Assembly (NCBI RefSeq): GCF_000375545.1
Contig: NZ_AQXF01000002.1
Location: 98,716-162,715, forward strand
Reading direction: 5' to 3'
Source of the DNA: Kordiimonas gwangyangensis DSM 19435 = JCM 12864
GTDB lineage: Bacteria; Pseudomonadota; Alphaproteobacteria; Sphingomonadales; Kordiimonadaceae
DNA length: 64,000 nucleotides
Position numbers and translations under genes: made by a program. The notes beneath the pieces were generated by a model, which saw only the letters and a program-made list of their open reading frames with translations, was not told the DNA's origin and did no database searches. Each line of letters starts with the position of its first letter. The first letter of the stretch is position 1. Shown in pieces: positions 38,496-47,494 of the stretch.

Positions 38496-39086
38496 ATGGG
38501 TAAGTTGTTTAAATCTTTCAAATTTGGCGTACTCGCCGTGATGGCCACTATTGGCCTGACAGCAGGCGCGTCGGCTCAGATCCTCACGGTCGATGACGAG
38601 CGTGTGGAGCGTGAAGCTGCCGCATACAAAGACTTCAACCTTCAGACCAACGAGCTGCGCCAAAGCATCCTTCAGCGCCGTCAGATGGTAACCCGTGGTG
38701 GTGCGCTTGAGCAGCAACTCGCTGACCTCGAGAAGCGCAAAGCCATCATTGGCAACGACAAATACGAAGAAGAGAAGAAGAAGCTCGAGGGTACTTACAT
38801 CCGCTTCCAGCAGGAACTGGCCCAGCTCGAGTATGTCTTTGACCAACTTCGTCAGGAAGCACTGGTACAGGTTGAGCGCGCGCGCCAGCCGGTTATCCGC
38901 AGCCTGCTTGCAGAGCGTAACGCACAGGTTATCATGCCGAAGCGTGTCCTGCTTGGTGCCGCTGCCGGTATCGACGTGACGACCCAGTTCATTGAGAAGC
39001 TGGACGCGGAGCTGCCGAACGTTGTGCTCAACAACCTGCCGAAACCAGCGGCTGACGCTGCACCGGCTGAGCCGAAAAAGCAGTAA
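38496..39086 (+). CDS. skp: Skp/OmpH family periplasmic chaperone
   Basis: Periplasmic holdase for outer-membrane proteins (196 residues). A signal peptide (cleavage after ASAQ, about residue 28) is followed by a long alpha-helical, charged hairpin region (about 35-130) as in Skp. The C-terminal part, ending in a proline/alanine-rich tail, is longer than in E. coli. ATG 38496 follows an AGGGA site. Compared with relatives, lpxD is missing between this gene and fabZ. Confidence 0.88.
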   Translation: MGKLFKSFKFGVLAVMATIGLTAGASAQILTVDDERVEREAAAYKDFNLQTNELRQSILQRRQMVTRGGALEQQLADLEKRKAIIGNDKYEEEKKKLEGTYIRFQQELAQLEYVFDQLRQEALVQVERARQPVIRSLLAERNAQVIMPKRVLLGAAAGIDVTTQFIEKLDAELPNVVLNNLPKPAADAAPAEPKKQ

Positions 39087-39110
39087 GCGGATAGTCATCC
39101 AAGGGGCTGA

Positions 39111-39551
39111 ATGATGACATTCGATATCGAAAAAATCATGGAACTGATACCGCACCGGTATCCGTTCCTGTTGGTGGACAAAGTTGTTGATATCGTGCCG
39201 GGCGAAAGCGGTACTGGCATCAAGAATGTCACGATGAACGAGCCGTTCTTCCCGGGTCACTTCCCGCAGAAGCCGGTTATGCCGGGTGTGTTGATCCTCG
39301 AGGCCATGGCGCAAACCGCCGGCTGCCTCGCCATCGACTTCCTCGGCGATGACGCCAAAGGCAAGGTGGTCTACTTCATGGCAATCGACGGCGCGAAATT
39401 CCGCCGCCCGGTGGTGCCTGGTGACCGGCTTGAGATGAAGCTTGTCAAAATCCGCGGCCGGGGGGCTGTGTGGAAATTTGACGCCAAGGCTTACGTCGAT
39501 GGCGAACTTGCCACGGAAGCCCAGCTTACAGCGATGCTCGGCGGCAACTAA
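39111..39551 (+). CDS. fabZ: 3-hydroxyacyl-ACP dehydratase FabZ
   Basis: Dehydratase of fatty-acid elongation with a hotdog fold (146 residues). The catalytic histidine H50 (FFPGHFP) and glutamate E64 (LILEAMAQ) are present, with the N-terminal [15 protein letters not shown] block. Two adjacent ATG codons (39111 and 39114) follow AAGGGG. It ends the long pyrH-to-fabZ run and is followed by a terminator, where lpxA, lpxI and lpxB would usually stand. Confidence 0.96.
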   Translation: MMTFDIEKIMELIPHRYPFLLVDKVVDIVPGESGTGIKNVTMNEPFFPGHFPQKPVMPGVLILEAMAQTAGCLAIDFLGDDAKGKVVYFMAIDGAKFRRPVVPGDRLEMKLVKIRGRGAVWKFDAKAYVDGELATEAQLTAMLGGN

Positions 39552-39581
39552 GTCCAAGGCTCACAGCTTAGACAGTGAAAC

Positions 39582-39610
39582 AGGCGGTCCCACGGGCCGC
39601 CTTTTTTATT
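39582..39610 (+). terminator. Rho-independent terminator after fabZ
   Basis: AGGCGGTCC pairs with GGGCCGCCT (one G-U) around loop CAC, followed by TTTTTATT. Confidence 0.9.
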
Positions 39611-39664
39611 GCTTTGTGCTCGTAGGTGTCAGCGATGATTGGTTAGGGCGGGCGGTATTTATCA

Positions 39665-39698
39665 GGCAAAAAAAAGGCCGGTCAAATGACCGGCCTTT
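39665..39698 (-). terminator. Rho-independent terminator after gltA
   Basis: On the minus strand the 11-bp stem AAAGGCCGGTC/GACCGGCCTTT with loop ATTT (plus-strand AAAT) is followed by an eight-T run (plus-strand A run at 39668-39675). It faces the fabZ terminator. Confidence 0.92.
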
Positions 39699-39720
39699 CG
39701 TATTGTCTTGTGTCGAAAGC

Positions 39721-41007
39721 TTAGCGCTTGTCGACCGGCACATAGTCGCGCTTCGGCGCGCCGGTGTAGAGCTGACGCGGACGACCGATCTTCTGGGTCG
39801 GGTCTTCGATCATCTCTTTCCACTGCGCTACCCAACCCGAGGTACGGGCGAGGGCGAAAAGCACGGTGAACATGGCGGTCGGGAAGCCCATCGCCTTGAG
39901 GATGATGCCGGAGTAGAAGTCCACGTTCGGGTAGAGTTTCTTCTCTACGAAATAGGGGTCTTCAAGGGCGATCTTCTCAAGTTCCATCGCAACGTCAAAC
40001 AGCGGATCATCCACACCCAGTTCTTTCAGAACCTTGTGTGCGGTATCGCGCATGACGGTCGCGCGGGGGTCGAAGTTCTTGTAAACGCGGTGACCGAAGC
40101 CCATCAGGCGGAACGGATCGCTCTTGTCCTTGGCGCGTGCCACGAACTCCGGGATACGGTCCACAGTGCCGATTTCCTGAAGCATGTTCAGGCAAGCTTC
40201 GTTGGCACCGCCGTGTGCCGGACCCCAGAGGCAAGCGATGCCAGCTGCGATACAAGCGAACGGGTTAGCGCCCGAAGAGCCTGCGAGACGCACGGTCGAC
40301 GTGGACGCGTTTTGCTCGTGGTCGGCGTGCAGGATGAAAATGAGGTCCATGGCTTTTTCAAGCGTCGGGCTCACTTTATATTCTTCTGCAGGCACCGAGA
40401 ACATCATGTGCAGGAAGTTACCGGCGTACGACAGGTCGTTGCGCGGGTAAACAAACGGCTGGCCAACAGAATATTTGTAGGCCATCGCTGCAATGGTCGG
40501 GATCTTCGCGATCAGGCGGTAGCTTGCCACCATGCGCTGGTGCGGATCGTTGATGTCCGTGCTGTCATGGTAGAAAGCAGCCAGTGCACCAACAACGCCA
40601 ACCATGATCGCCATCGGGTGTGCATCACGGCGGAAGCCGGTGAAGAAGCGGTGAAGCTGCTCATGCACCATGGTGTGGTGGGTGATGTCATGGACAAATT
40701 TCTCTTTTTCCGCCTTGGTCGGCAGCTCGCCGAACAGGAGGATATAACAAACTTCCATGAAATCGCTGTTGGCAGCGAGCTGCTCGATCGGGTAACCGCG
40801 ATACTGCAGTTCGCCTTTTTCACCGTCGATATAGGTGATTTTCGATTCACAGCTGGCTGTGGACGTAAAACCCGGGTCAAAGGTGAACATACCGGTTTGT
40901 GCATAAAGCTTCCGGATGTCCATTACCTTTGGACCAACAGACCCCTCCATAACAGGAAGGTCGACGTCAGCACCGGCGCCGGCCAGTTTAAGGGGATCAT
41001 TAGACAT
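39721..41007 (-). CDS. gltA: citrate synthase
   Basis: Condenses acetyl-CoA and oxaloacetate in the TCA cycle (428 residues, long Gram-negative type II form). The active-site histidine blocks ([25 protein letters not shown] and [14 protein letters not shown]) are complete. The N-terminal domain with [22 protein letters not shown] marks the allosteric, hexameric type. GAAGGAGTAAGG stands before the ATG at 41007. It lies 57 bases after gltX on the same strand and has its own strong terminator. Confidence 0.97.
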   Translation of the reverse strand: MSNDPLKLAGAGADVDLPVMEGSVGPKVMDIRKLYAQTGMFTFDPGFTSTASCESKITYIDGEKGELQYRGYPIEQLAANSDFMEVCYILLFGELPTKAEKEKFVHDITHHTMVHEQLHRFFTGFRRDAHPMAIMVGVVGALAAFYHDSTDINDPHQRMVASYRLIAKIPTIAAMAYKYSVGQPFVYPRNDLSYAGNFLHMMFSVPAEEYKVSPTLEKAMDLIFILHADHEQNASTSTVRLAGSSGANPFACIAAGIACLWGPAHGGANEACLNMLQEIGTVDRIPEFVARAKDKSDPFRLMGFGHRVYKNFDPRATVMRDTAHKVLKELGVDDPLFDVAMELEKIALEDPYFVEKKLYPNVDFYSGIILKAMGFPTAMFTVLFALARTSGWVAQWKEMIEDPTQKIGRPRQLYTGAPKRDYVPVDKR

Positions 41008-41064
41008 GGTCCTTACTCCTTCTCAAAATTCAACTGTCCACCCCCCAGGAGGCAGATCAAAGGA

Positions 41065-42480
41065 TTACGCGGCAACGCGGTCCCTCAAGCGGCCGATCGT
41101 TTCGTCCTGGCCTAATATCTCCAGGGTCTCAACGAGGTCGCCGGACTGTTTCCCTCCCGTCACGGCGGCCCTTATCGGCTGCATCACTTTGCCAAGTTTA
41201 AGGTCTTCTGCTTCCGCAAAAGACATAATGGCAGCTTTAATCACCGGGCCATTCCACTCGGTGACGGCTTCCAATTCTTTCGCCACTTTTTCAAGCACGG
41301 GCAGAACATCGTCTGTCAGTTGCTTGGCGGCAGTTTCCGTTAGCTCTAACGGGCGTGTGTTACAAAAAAGAGACGCGCTCTCGACAAGCTCCGGAAGGCG
41401 CTTGGCGCGTTCGGCGAGCGCGGGCAGGGCGCGGCTCAACCGATCAATCTCGGCTCTCTCGAGCGCGCGGTCCAGAGTATTTTCTAGTCCGCTTTTCACA
41501 ATTGACAAGAGGCGTTCTGCATCACACTCGCGAATATAGTGGCCATTGAGGTTATCAAGCTTGTCAAAATCGAAGCGCGCGGGCCCACGGCCAACGCTCT
41601 CGAGGTTGAACCACTCGATCGCCTGCTTGGTCGAGATGATCTCATCGTCGCCGTGGCTCCAGCCGAGACGCAGCAGATAGTTGCGCATCGCTTCCGGCAG
41701 GAAACCCATTTCTTCATAAGCTTCAACCCCGAGCGCACCATGGCGCTTCGAGAGTTTTTTGCCGTCCATGCCGTGGATAAGCGGAATATGCGCGAACACC
41801 GGCACATCCCAGCCCATGGCTTCAAAAATCTGATACTGGCGGAACGCGTTGTTCAGATGGTCGTCGCCGCGGATAATATGGGTGATACCCATGTCATGGT
41901 CGTCCACCACCACAGCCAGCATATAAGTTGGCGTGCCGTCGGAGCGCAGGATGATCATGTCATCCAGTTCCGCATTCTTTACCGTCACATCGCCCTGTAC
42001 CGCGTCATGGATCGTCACCTCGCCTTCGCGGGGCATCTTGATACGGATAGAATAGGGTGCGCCCTCAGGCGCTTCAGCCGGGTCGCGGTCGCGCCACAGG
42101 TCACCGCGGAAGTTGCGGCCCTCAGCGCGGGCAGTCTCGCGTGCTTCCGCGAGCTCCTCCGTGCTGGCGTAGCAGCGGTAAGCCTTGCCGTTCGCAAGCA
42201 TCTCAAGCGCCACATCCTGGTGGCGGTCGGCACGTGATGCCTGGCTGATGGCGGTGCCATCCCAGTCAAGCTCAAGCCAGCGCATACCCTTGAGGATGGC
42301 GTCAATCGCCTCCTCGGTGGAGCGCTTCTTGTCCGTATCCTCGATACGCAGCAGGAAGTCGCCGCCATGGTGGCGAGCAAAGAGCCAATTATAAAGGGCT
42401 GTCCGGGCGCCGCCGATGTGGAGGAAGCCGGTTGGGGACGGTGCAAACCGCGTTACCACTTTGGGCATGTCATTTTGCAT
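41065..42480 (-). CDS. gltX: glutamyl-tRNA synthetase
   Basis: Class I synthetase (471 residues). The HIGH-type motif is HIGG (21-24) in SPTGFLHIGG, and the KMSKS-type motif is KLSKRHGA near 245. The C-terminal anticodon-binding helical domain is shorter and charged. The start at 42480 has no strong ribosome-binding site; a second ATG four codons in (42468) is equally possible. Alphaproteobacteria often have two GluRS genes; whether this copy is discriminating cannot be judged here. Confidence 0.95.
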   Translation of the reverse strand: MQNDMPKVVTRFAPSPTGFLHIGGARTALYNWLFARHHGGDFLLRIEDTDKKRSTEEAIDAILKGMRWLELDWDGTAISQASRADRHQDVALEMLANGKAYRCYASTEELAEARETARAEGRNFRGDLWRDRDPAEAPEGAPYSIRIKMPREGEVTIHDAVQGDVTVKNAELDDMIILRSDGTPTYMLAVVVDDHDMGITHIIRGDDHLNNAFRQYQIFEAMGWDVPVFAHIPLIHGMDGKKLSKRHGALGVEAYEEMGFLPEAMRNYLLRLGWSHGDDEIISTKQAIEWFNLESVGRGPARFDFDKLDNLNGHYIRECDAERLLSIVKSGLENTLDRALERAEIDRLSRALPALAERAKRLPELVESASLFCNTRPLELTETAAKQLTDDVLPVLEKVAKELEAVTEWNGPVIKAAIMSFAEAEDLKLGKVMQPIRAAVTGGKQSGDLVETLEILGQDETIGRLRDRVAA

Positions 42481-42594
42481 GCTCAGGAACTAAACCTTTG
42501 TTGTTTCAAACAAAATACCAACGCCGGAAATGTTTGGTGGCGTCGGTGAAGAAAGCTTGAGAGGCTTGTAGCACAAGTTTTCTGACAACACAAA

Positions 42595-42623
42595 TTGCCG
42601 CAGCGCAAAAAAAATTATCTAAT
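42595..42623 (+). promoter_or_regulatory. possible comEC promoter
   Basis: TTGCCG, 17-base spacer, TCTAAT, about 95 bases before the comEC start. A 10-bp palindrome CACATATGTG (42639-42648) follows just downstream of the expected transcription start. Confidence 0.35.
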
Positions 42624-42718
42624 GGGCGTCGGTATGGACACATATGTGGTGACGATGCGGGGATGTCGAGGGGGCAAGGCAAAATGGCAGTTCGGGATAC
42701 TGGCAGGTTGAGGGTGTC

Positions 42719-44833
42719 ATGAACCTGAAGGGCCGTGTTTCCAATGTGTTGCGTGCCGCACACGACATAATGTCGCGCCCTCTAAATCGGGCCGCGAACA
42801 GTGCCGCGAAACACCTGCACGGCGAATGGCGCATCATACTGTGCGCTGCAATATTTGGCGCCGTTTGTGCCCTCTATATTGCCGTTTCGTTCCAGCCCCC
42901 TGCATTCACGAGTAATCTGGCAATATTTGGCGTTGTAGTATTGCTGGTATCTATTCGCCGCGCGTGGCGATCACTGCCTGCGCAGTTGCTGATGGTGGCG
43001 ATACTTGCGCTTACGCTCTCCAGCCTGCGCGTGCAACTGGTGAGCGCGCCCAAGCTCACTCAGGAACGTTTTGTCAGCATTGAAGGCATCGTCGAGGCGT
43101 TCGACCGAAGGCCAGACCGGGCACCGCGGCTCGATGTCGTGCCACTGAGGCTCGATGAGCAAACCGCGGGGCTTCCAAGCCGTATCCGCCTGATCGTACG
43201 AACAAGGGCGCCTGAAGAACTGGAGCGCGGTACTCGGATTAGCCTGAAGGCGATCCTGACGCCGCCGTCGCCCCCCGTGGTGCCGGGTGGCTATGATTTT
43301 GGCCGGGCTGACTTCTTTCAGGGCATTGGCGCCGAAGGTTATGCCGCTTCCACGATCACTGTTCTTGGCGATGATGTGCTGGCGGAATCAGCACTTACCC
43401 GGACGACAGAAAGGCTGCGTGACCATATATCCAATGAGCTGATGCGGCTCTTGCCGGGGCAGTCCGGCGCTGTTGCGGTCGCGCTGACCGTTGGCGATAG
43501 GCATTTCATCGGTGAAGAAACGGCGGCGGCTATCCGCGATGCAGGCCTTGCCCATCTTCTCGCGATCTCGGGCCTTCATATGGGCCTCATTACCGCCGCG
43601 GCGTTTTTTGTCATTGAATATCTGGTGGCTGCATTTCCGTCGGTCGCCTTGAGGGTACGGCCTAAAAAGGTGGCTGCCGTCGTCGCTTGGGTTATCGCCA
43701 TTTGTTACCTGCTGCTTTCAGGTATGGGAATTGCCACGGTGCGCGCCTTTATCATGATCAGTGTCGCGCTGCTTGCGGTATTGTTTGACCGGCGAGTGAT
43801 GTCGCTCCGGTCCATTGCGCTAGCAGTTTTTGCGGTGCTGGTCATCTGGCCTGAAGCTGTTCTCCGTGTCAGCTTTCAGATGTCGTTTGCGGCGACGGCT
43901 GCACTGGTGGCTGTCTATGAAGTGCTGTCACGGCGCGGTCTGACTACACGCGGCGATGCAGGGCTGATCCGACGATTTTTGCGTTTCCTCTTTTTCATGG
44001 GCTTCACCAGCCTTGTGGCTCAGGTGGCGATTGCACCCTTCGCGCTTTACCATTTCCAGACACTCTCGCTGATCGGCATCATTGCCAATATCGTTGTGGT
44101 GCCGATCATGAGCGCGGCGATCATGCCGCTTGCGCTTATCAGTATCATCCTGATGCCGCTTGGCCTCCATGAGTGGCCGGTGTGGGCGCTTGGGGTTGGG
44201 CTCGACCAAGTCATTCAACTCGCGCACTATTTCGCGGCATTCCCTTATGCTGTGTACCGCGCAGGCGCACCCGGCGAGCTTTATCTGATTGTCGCGTCAA
44301 TGGTTTTTGCGGCTCTTCTGCTCATTCGGCAGCGCATCGCCTCCATTATATTGCTATCTGGTTATATAGCGCTGCTTTGTTTGCCTTTTGGGCCAGTTGC
44401 AGACGTGATGGTGGACAATCAGGGCAGGGTGATTGCCCGTGCTGATCAGGCGTCCGGCAGGCTACTGATCATTGGCGGCAGGCGTGACAGCTACCGGGAC
44501 GAGAACTGGCGTCGCTACTGGGGCCTTGCGCAGGAGCCAGCGGCCGGGGTGTTGCACCGCCACTGTGATGCAAGCGCCTGCCGCACTGGCCTTGGCGGGG
44601 AGCGCTACGTGACTGTACTTAAATCCATGTCCGCGCTCAGGCAGGCGTGTGCTGCGGGCGATATTGTGGTGGGGCCACGCCGTTGGCACCGTTACTGCGC
44701 GGGCAGCGGCGTGTATCTCTATGAAGAAAGTTTTGAGCGTTTTGGCGTGGCTGCGGTTTATTACTCCGAGGGCGAAGATGAGGCCATGACGTTCCGCTGG
44801 TCAAAACCCCAAGGAAAAAGGCCGTGGCACTGA
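42719..44833 (+). CDS. comEC: ComEC/Rec2-type DNA uptake channel
   Basis: Inner-membrane channel of natural transformation (704 residues). It has an N-terminal DUF4131-like part with two helices (near 41-100) and an OB-fold-like segment (110-225), then the Competence domain with many helices from about 255 to 560, including the family motif AISGLHMG (282-289). The C-terminal 130 residues are soluble and lack the HxHxDH metallo-beta-lactamase motif of full-length ComEC, so DNA degradation would need another nuclease. The stop codon lies in the loop of the terminator hairpin. Confidence 0.9.
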   Translation: MNLKGRVSNVLRAAHDIMSRPLNRAANSAAKHLHGEWRIILCAAIFGAVCALYIAVSFQPPAFTSNLAIFGVVVLLVSIRRAWRSLPAQLLMVAILALTLSSLRVQLVSAPKLTQERFVSIEGIVEAFDRRPDRAPRLDVVPLRLDEQTAGLPSRIRLIVRTRAPEELERGTRISLKAILTPPSPPVVPGGYDFGRADFFQGIGAEGYAASTITVLGDDVLAESALTRTTERLRDHISNELMRLLPGQSGAVAVALTVGDRHFIGEETAAAIRDAGLAHLLAISGLHMGLITAAAFFVIEYLVAAFPSVALRVRPKKVAAVVAWVIAICYLLLSGMGIATVRAFIMISVALLAVLFDRRVMSLRSIALAVFAVLVIWPEAVLRVSFQMSFAATAALVAVYEVLSRRGLTTRGDAGLIRRFLRFLFFMGFTSLVAQVAIAPFALYHFQTLSLIGIIANIVVVPIMSAAIMPLALISIILMPLGLHEWPVWALGVGLDQVIQLAHYFAAFPYAVYRAGAPGELYLIVASMVFAALLLIRQRIASIILLSGYIALLCLPFGPVADVMVDNQGRVIARADQASGRLLIIGGRRDSYRDENWRRYWGLAQEPAAGVLHRHCDASACRTGLGGERYVTVLKSMSALRQACAAGDIVVGPRRWHRYCAGSGVYLYEESFERFGVAAVYYSEGEDEAMTFRWSKPQGKRPWH

Positions 44834-44860
44834 TACGCGCCATGGCCTTTTGAAATTCTT
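44816..44860. terminator. bidirectional terminator between comEC and lexA
   Basis: AAAAGGCCGTGGC (44816-44828) pairs with GCCATGGCCTTTT (44839-44851) with one G-U pair. T-rich stretches lie on both sides when read in either direction. The comEC stop codon (44831-44833) lies in the ten-base loop. The hairpin serves the convergent genes comEC and lexA. Confidence 0.85.
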
Positions 44861-44901
44861 TTAAACTATCGAGGTGGAACTATCGCCCACTTGCCTGAAA
44901 G

Positions 44902-45588
44902 CTAGTGGTAGGTACGCAAAAGGCCCACAAGCCGCCCCTGGACTTTCACCCGGTCGGCTTCCAGCACCTGGGTTTTATAGTCACGGTTCGCTGGCACCAG
45001 CTCAATAAAGCGGCCGTTCCGGCGCAGGGTCTTGAGCGTTGCTTCTTCGCGGTCGACAAGGGCCACCACCACTTCGCCGTCGCGCGCGACCTCAGTGCTT
45101 TCAATCACCACAGTGTCGCCGTCCAGAATACCAAGCTCAATCATACTGTCGCCAGAGACCTCAAGCGCATAACAGTTGCCGCGCCCAAGCATGCCGTGGG
45201 GGACGGAAACAAAGCTGTCGCGGTTCTCAAGCGCTTCGATGGGTGTGCCAGCTGCGATACGGCCATGGAGCGGTATTTCGATACTGTGATCTTCCTGCGG
45301 GGCCGGGGTGGCTGCTTTCGGGCTCGCGCCAAAATTCCCGGCAACCACATTGCTTGCGGTCGTTGTCGCGGGTTTCTCCGGCATCTTGATCACTTCAAGC
45401 GCACGGGCACGGTTTGCCATGCGGCGGATGAAACCACGTTCCTCAAGCGCATTCACCAACCGGTGCACGCCTGATTTGGATTTGAGGCCCAAGGCATCTT
45501 TCATCTCGTCAAAAGACGGGGACACACCATTTTCTGCCAGTCGTTCCTGAATGAATACAAGCAGTTGGTGCTGTTTCGCCGTGAGCAT
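44902..45588 (-). CDS. lexA: LexA SOS repressor
   Basis: Repressor of the DNA-damage response (228 residues). A winged-helix DNA-binding domain (1-68) contains [23 protein letters not shown]. The alanine-rich linker leads to the S24-like autoprotease domain, with the cleavage site A113-G114 in IAAGTPIEA, nucleophile S148 (SGDSM) and base K186 (ATLKTL). GGAGAG precedes the ATG at 45588. It is expressed from its own promoter, which carries an SOS box, so the repressor regulates itself. Confidence 0.97.
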   Translation of the reverse strand: MLTAKQHQLLVFIQERLAENGVSPSFDEMKDALGLKSKSGVHRLVNALEERGFIRRMANRARALEVIKMPEKPATTTASNVVAGNFGASPKAATPAPQEDHSIEIPLHGRIAAGTPIEALENRDSFVSVPHGMLGRGNCYALEVSGDSMIELGILDGDTVVIESTEVARDGEVVVALVDREEATLKTLRRNGRFIELVPANRDYKTQVLEADRVKVQGRLVGLLRTYH

Positions 45589-45617
45589 CGCTTCTCTCCG
45601 CGTTTTGTTTTCGGTAT

Positions 45618-45652
45618 GTTCTCTTTTAGTTCACCTTTTGGCTGATTGTCAA
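45618..45652 (-). promoter_or_regulatory. lexA promoter with SOS box
   Basis: On the minus strand TTGACA (45652-45647) is followed after 17 bases by CTAAAA (45629-45624). The box GAAC-N7-GAAC (45632-45618; GTTC-N7-GTTC on the plus strand) covers the -10 element, 30 bases before lexA. This is the known alphaproteobacterial LexA target form and explains autoregulation. Confidence 0.88.
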
Positions 45653-45683
45653 GGCCTCATGGGAACATGCGGCTTTTTGACGG

Positions 45684-46877
45684 TCAGAAAGGCAGGAACG
45701 GAACAAAGTCACCCGCTTTGGCGGCCGGTGCCTCTGGTGCGCGGATGATAAGGCCGTCACTTTGCGCGAGCACAGTGAGGAGGCTGCTGTCCTGATCGAC
45801 AGCGGGGTCGAGCGCGCGGCTGCCAGGCACACCGATGAGGCGTGCACGAACATAATGCTGGCGCAGGCCGTTTGCGGGCATATCAGCCGCCAGCGGCAGC
45901 GGTACACCCTGTGGCAGTGGTGCTGGTCGGCCCATCAACTGGTCAATCAGCGGCCTTGCGAACAGCAGCGCGCAAACAAAGGCGGATACCGGATTGCCCG
46001 GCAGGCCTAGCACGCGCATGTCGCCAATCTGGCCAAATATCAGCGGTTTGCCGGGGCGCATGGCAACTTTCCAGAAATCGAGTCTCATGCCTTCCTGCGC
46101 CAGGGCCTGTTGCATCAGGTCCTTGTCGCCCACCGATGCGCCGCCGAGGGTGATGAGAAGGTCTGCACCCTTGGCTTTCTTGATCGTGTCCTGCAGCGCC
46201 TTGAGGCTGTCGCCTGCTTGCCCGATATAGCTGCAGTCAGCGCCAGCGTCGCGGAACAGGGCCATAAGCTGGGGCGCGGTGCTGTTGACAGTCTCATGCG
46301 GCGCGAAGCTTGCCTTGGCTGGGTCTGCCAGTTCGTCGCCGGTGGCGAGAATGGCAACACGCGGTGCGCGGTGCACCATCAGGTGGCTATGCCCAGCTGA
46401 TGCGGCGAGGCCAAGCGACTTGGGCGTCAGGAAAGTGCCGGCGTCCAGCACTACCTGTTTTTCAAGGAAATCAATGCCCATGGCGCGGATGTTCTTGTGA
46501 GGTTCTGCGGCTTCACGGGTGAAGATGCGGCCGTCACGTGCTTCAACGTTTTCCTGAATAACCACCTGGTCCGCGCCTTTCGGCACCACGGCGCCAGTGA
46601 AGATGCGGACGGCTTGACCTGCCTTGCATTCATGCTCGTAAGGCGCACCTGCTGCACTTTCACGGACAACTGACAGTTCCCGCATGTCGCCCGTAAGGTC
46701 CGCGCTTCTGACCGCGTATCCGTCCATGGCGGAGAGGTCCGCGCCGGGCTGTGAGCGGCGCGCTGCAAGGGGGGCGGCAAGTACGCGACCTGAGGCTTCG
46801 GCCACCGCAACCCGTTCCGTGGTCAGCGGTTTTGCATTCATGACAATACGTTCAAAGGCTTTTTCGACAGTGATCAT
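45684..46877 (-). CDS. moeA: molybdopterin molybdenumtransferase
   Basis: Inserts molybdate into adenylated molybdopterin (397 residues). The MDGYAVR block (51-57) and the MPT-binding motif LGGASVGDKD are the family hallmarks, followed by RPGKPLIFG and the domain IV barrel. I chose ATG 46877, 13 bases after the moaC stop with a GGGAA site; ATG 46904 would overlap the end of moaC, and the longer frame runs through moaC out of frame. It is probably in one unit with moaC and separated from lexA by the lexA promoter. Confidence 0.94.
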   Translation of the reverse strand: MITVEKAFERIVMNAKPLTTERVAVAEASGRVLAAPLAARRSQPGADLSAMDGYAVRSADLTGDMRELSVVRESAAGAPYEHECKAGQAVRIFTGAVVPKGADQVVIQENVEARDGRIFTREAAEPHKNIRAMGIDFLEKQVVLDAGTFLTPKSLGLAASAGHSHLMVHRAPRVAILATGDELADPAKASFAPHETVNSTAPQLMALFRDAGADCSYIGQAGDSLKALQDTIKKAKGADLLITLGGASVGDKDLMQQALAQEGMRLDFWKVAMRPGKPLIFGQIGDMRVLGLPGNPVSAFVCALLFARPLIDQLMGRPAPLPQGVPLPLAADMPANGLRQHYVRARLIGVPGSRALDPAVDQDSSLLTVLAQSDGLIIRAPEAPAAKAGDFVPFLPF

Positions 46878-46890
46878 GATGTTCCCGGCT

Positions 46891-47367
46891 TTAACTGGCT
46901 TCATAGGTGCCTGATTTGCCACCTTCTTTTTTGAGCAGGCGAATCCCCTCGATCCGCATGGCTTTGTCGACCGCCTTGGCCATGTCATAGAAGGTGAGGG
47001 CGGCTACGCTGACCGCTGTCAGCGCTTCCATTTCCACGCCGGTCTGGCCTGAGACCTTGACCCGCGCCTCTATGCGCACCCGGGTGTCTGAAACACGTTC
47101 AATGGCCATCTTCACGCCAGTGATGGGCAGCGGATGGCATAGGGGGATGAGGTCGCTGGTTTTTTTGGCGGCCATGATGCCTGCGAGTTTTGCCGTCGCG
47201 ATCACGTCACCCTTGGGCAGCTCGCCCTTGAAAACAAGGTCTAGGGTTGCGATTTCTGCCTCAACATAGCCTTCCGCGACAGCGATCCGGCTGGTCACAT
47301 TCTTGTCGCCAACATCGACCATGTGGACCGATCCCTTGTCGTCAAGATGACTGAGTTTATCGCTCAT
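46891..47367 (-). CDS. moaC: cyclic pyranopterin monophosphate synthase MoaC
   Basis: Second step of molybdenum-cofactor synthesis (158 residues). [19 protein letters not shown], the [13 protein letters not shown] block and [20 protein letters not shown] are the conserved substrate-binding regions. ATG 47367 follows GGAG with five bases between; the longer frame to 47400 has no family similarity. The 127 bases upstream, after trpC, hold an array of repeats that may be its operator. Confidence 0.95.
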   Translation of the reverse strand: MSDKLSHLDDKGSVHMVDVGDKNVTSRIAVAEGYVEAEIATLDLVFKGELPKGDVIATAKLAGIMAAKKTSDLIPLCHPLPITGVKMAIERVSDTRVRIEARVKVSGQTGVEMEALTAVSVAALTFYDMAKAVDKAMRIEGIRLLKKEGGKSGTYEAS

Positions 47368-47394
47368 TGGGGCTCCGTATTCTTGCCGTGAAAA

Positions 47395-47456
47395 CCGCAC
47401 AATTTATTGCACAGTCTCCGCACACATTCCGCACACTTCGTGCACAGTGTGCGGAG
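47395..47456 (-). promoter_or_regulatory. repeat array upstream of moaC
   Basis: Plus-strand reading: CCGCACA at 47395, TCCGCACAC at 47417-47425 and again at 47428-47436 (11 bases apart), and its inverse GTGTGCGGA at 47447-47455. CTCCGCACAC/GTGTGCGGAG form a perfect 10-bp inverted repeat, and the second direct copy can pair with the same arm. The helical spacing suggests a protein-binding operator (inference). Confidence 0.55.
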
Positions 47457-47494
47457 GCTATTTTCAATAGTCTTGCACGGAATGGCTGTCAGTT

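Noticed and set aside
39442-41115. Long plus-strand open frame (557 codons) antisense to gltA
   Set aside because: It mirrors the codons of gltA and of the start of gltX, has no ribosome-binding site at its start within fabZ, and the gltA frame carries all citrate synthase motifs.
42639-42648. Palindrome CACATATGTG between gltX and comEC
   Set aside because: Ten-base palindromes of this simplicity are common and there is no second copy nearby to support an operator; kept only as a note with the comEC promoter.
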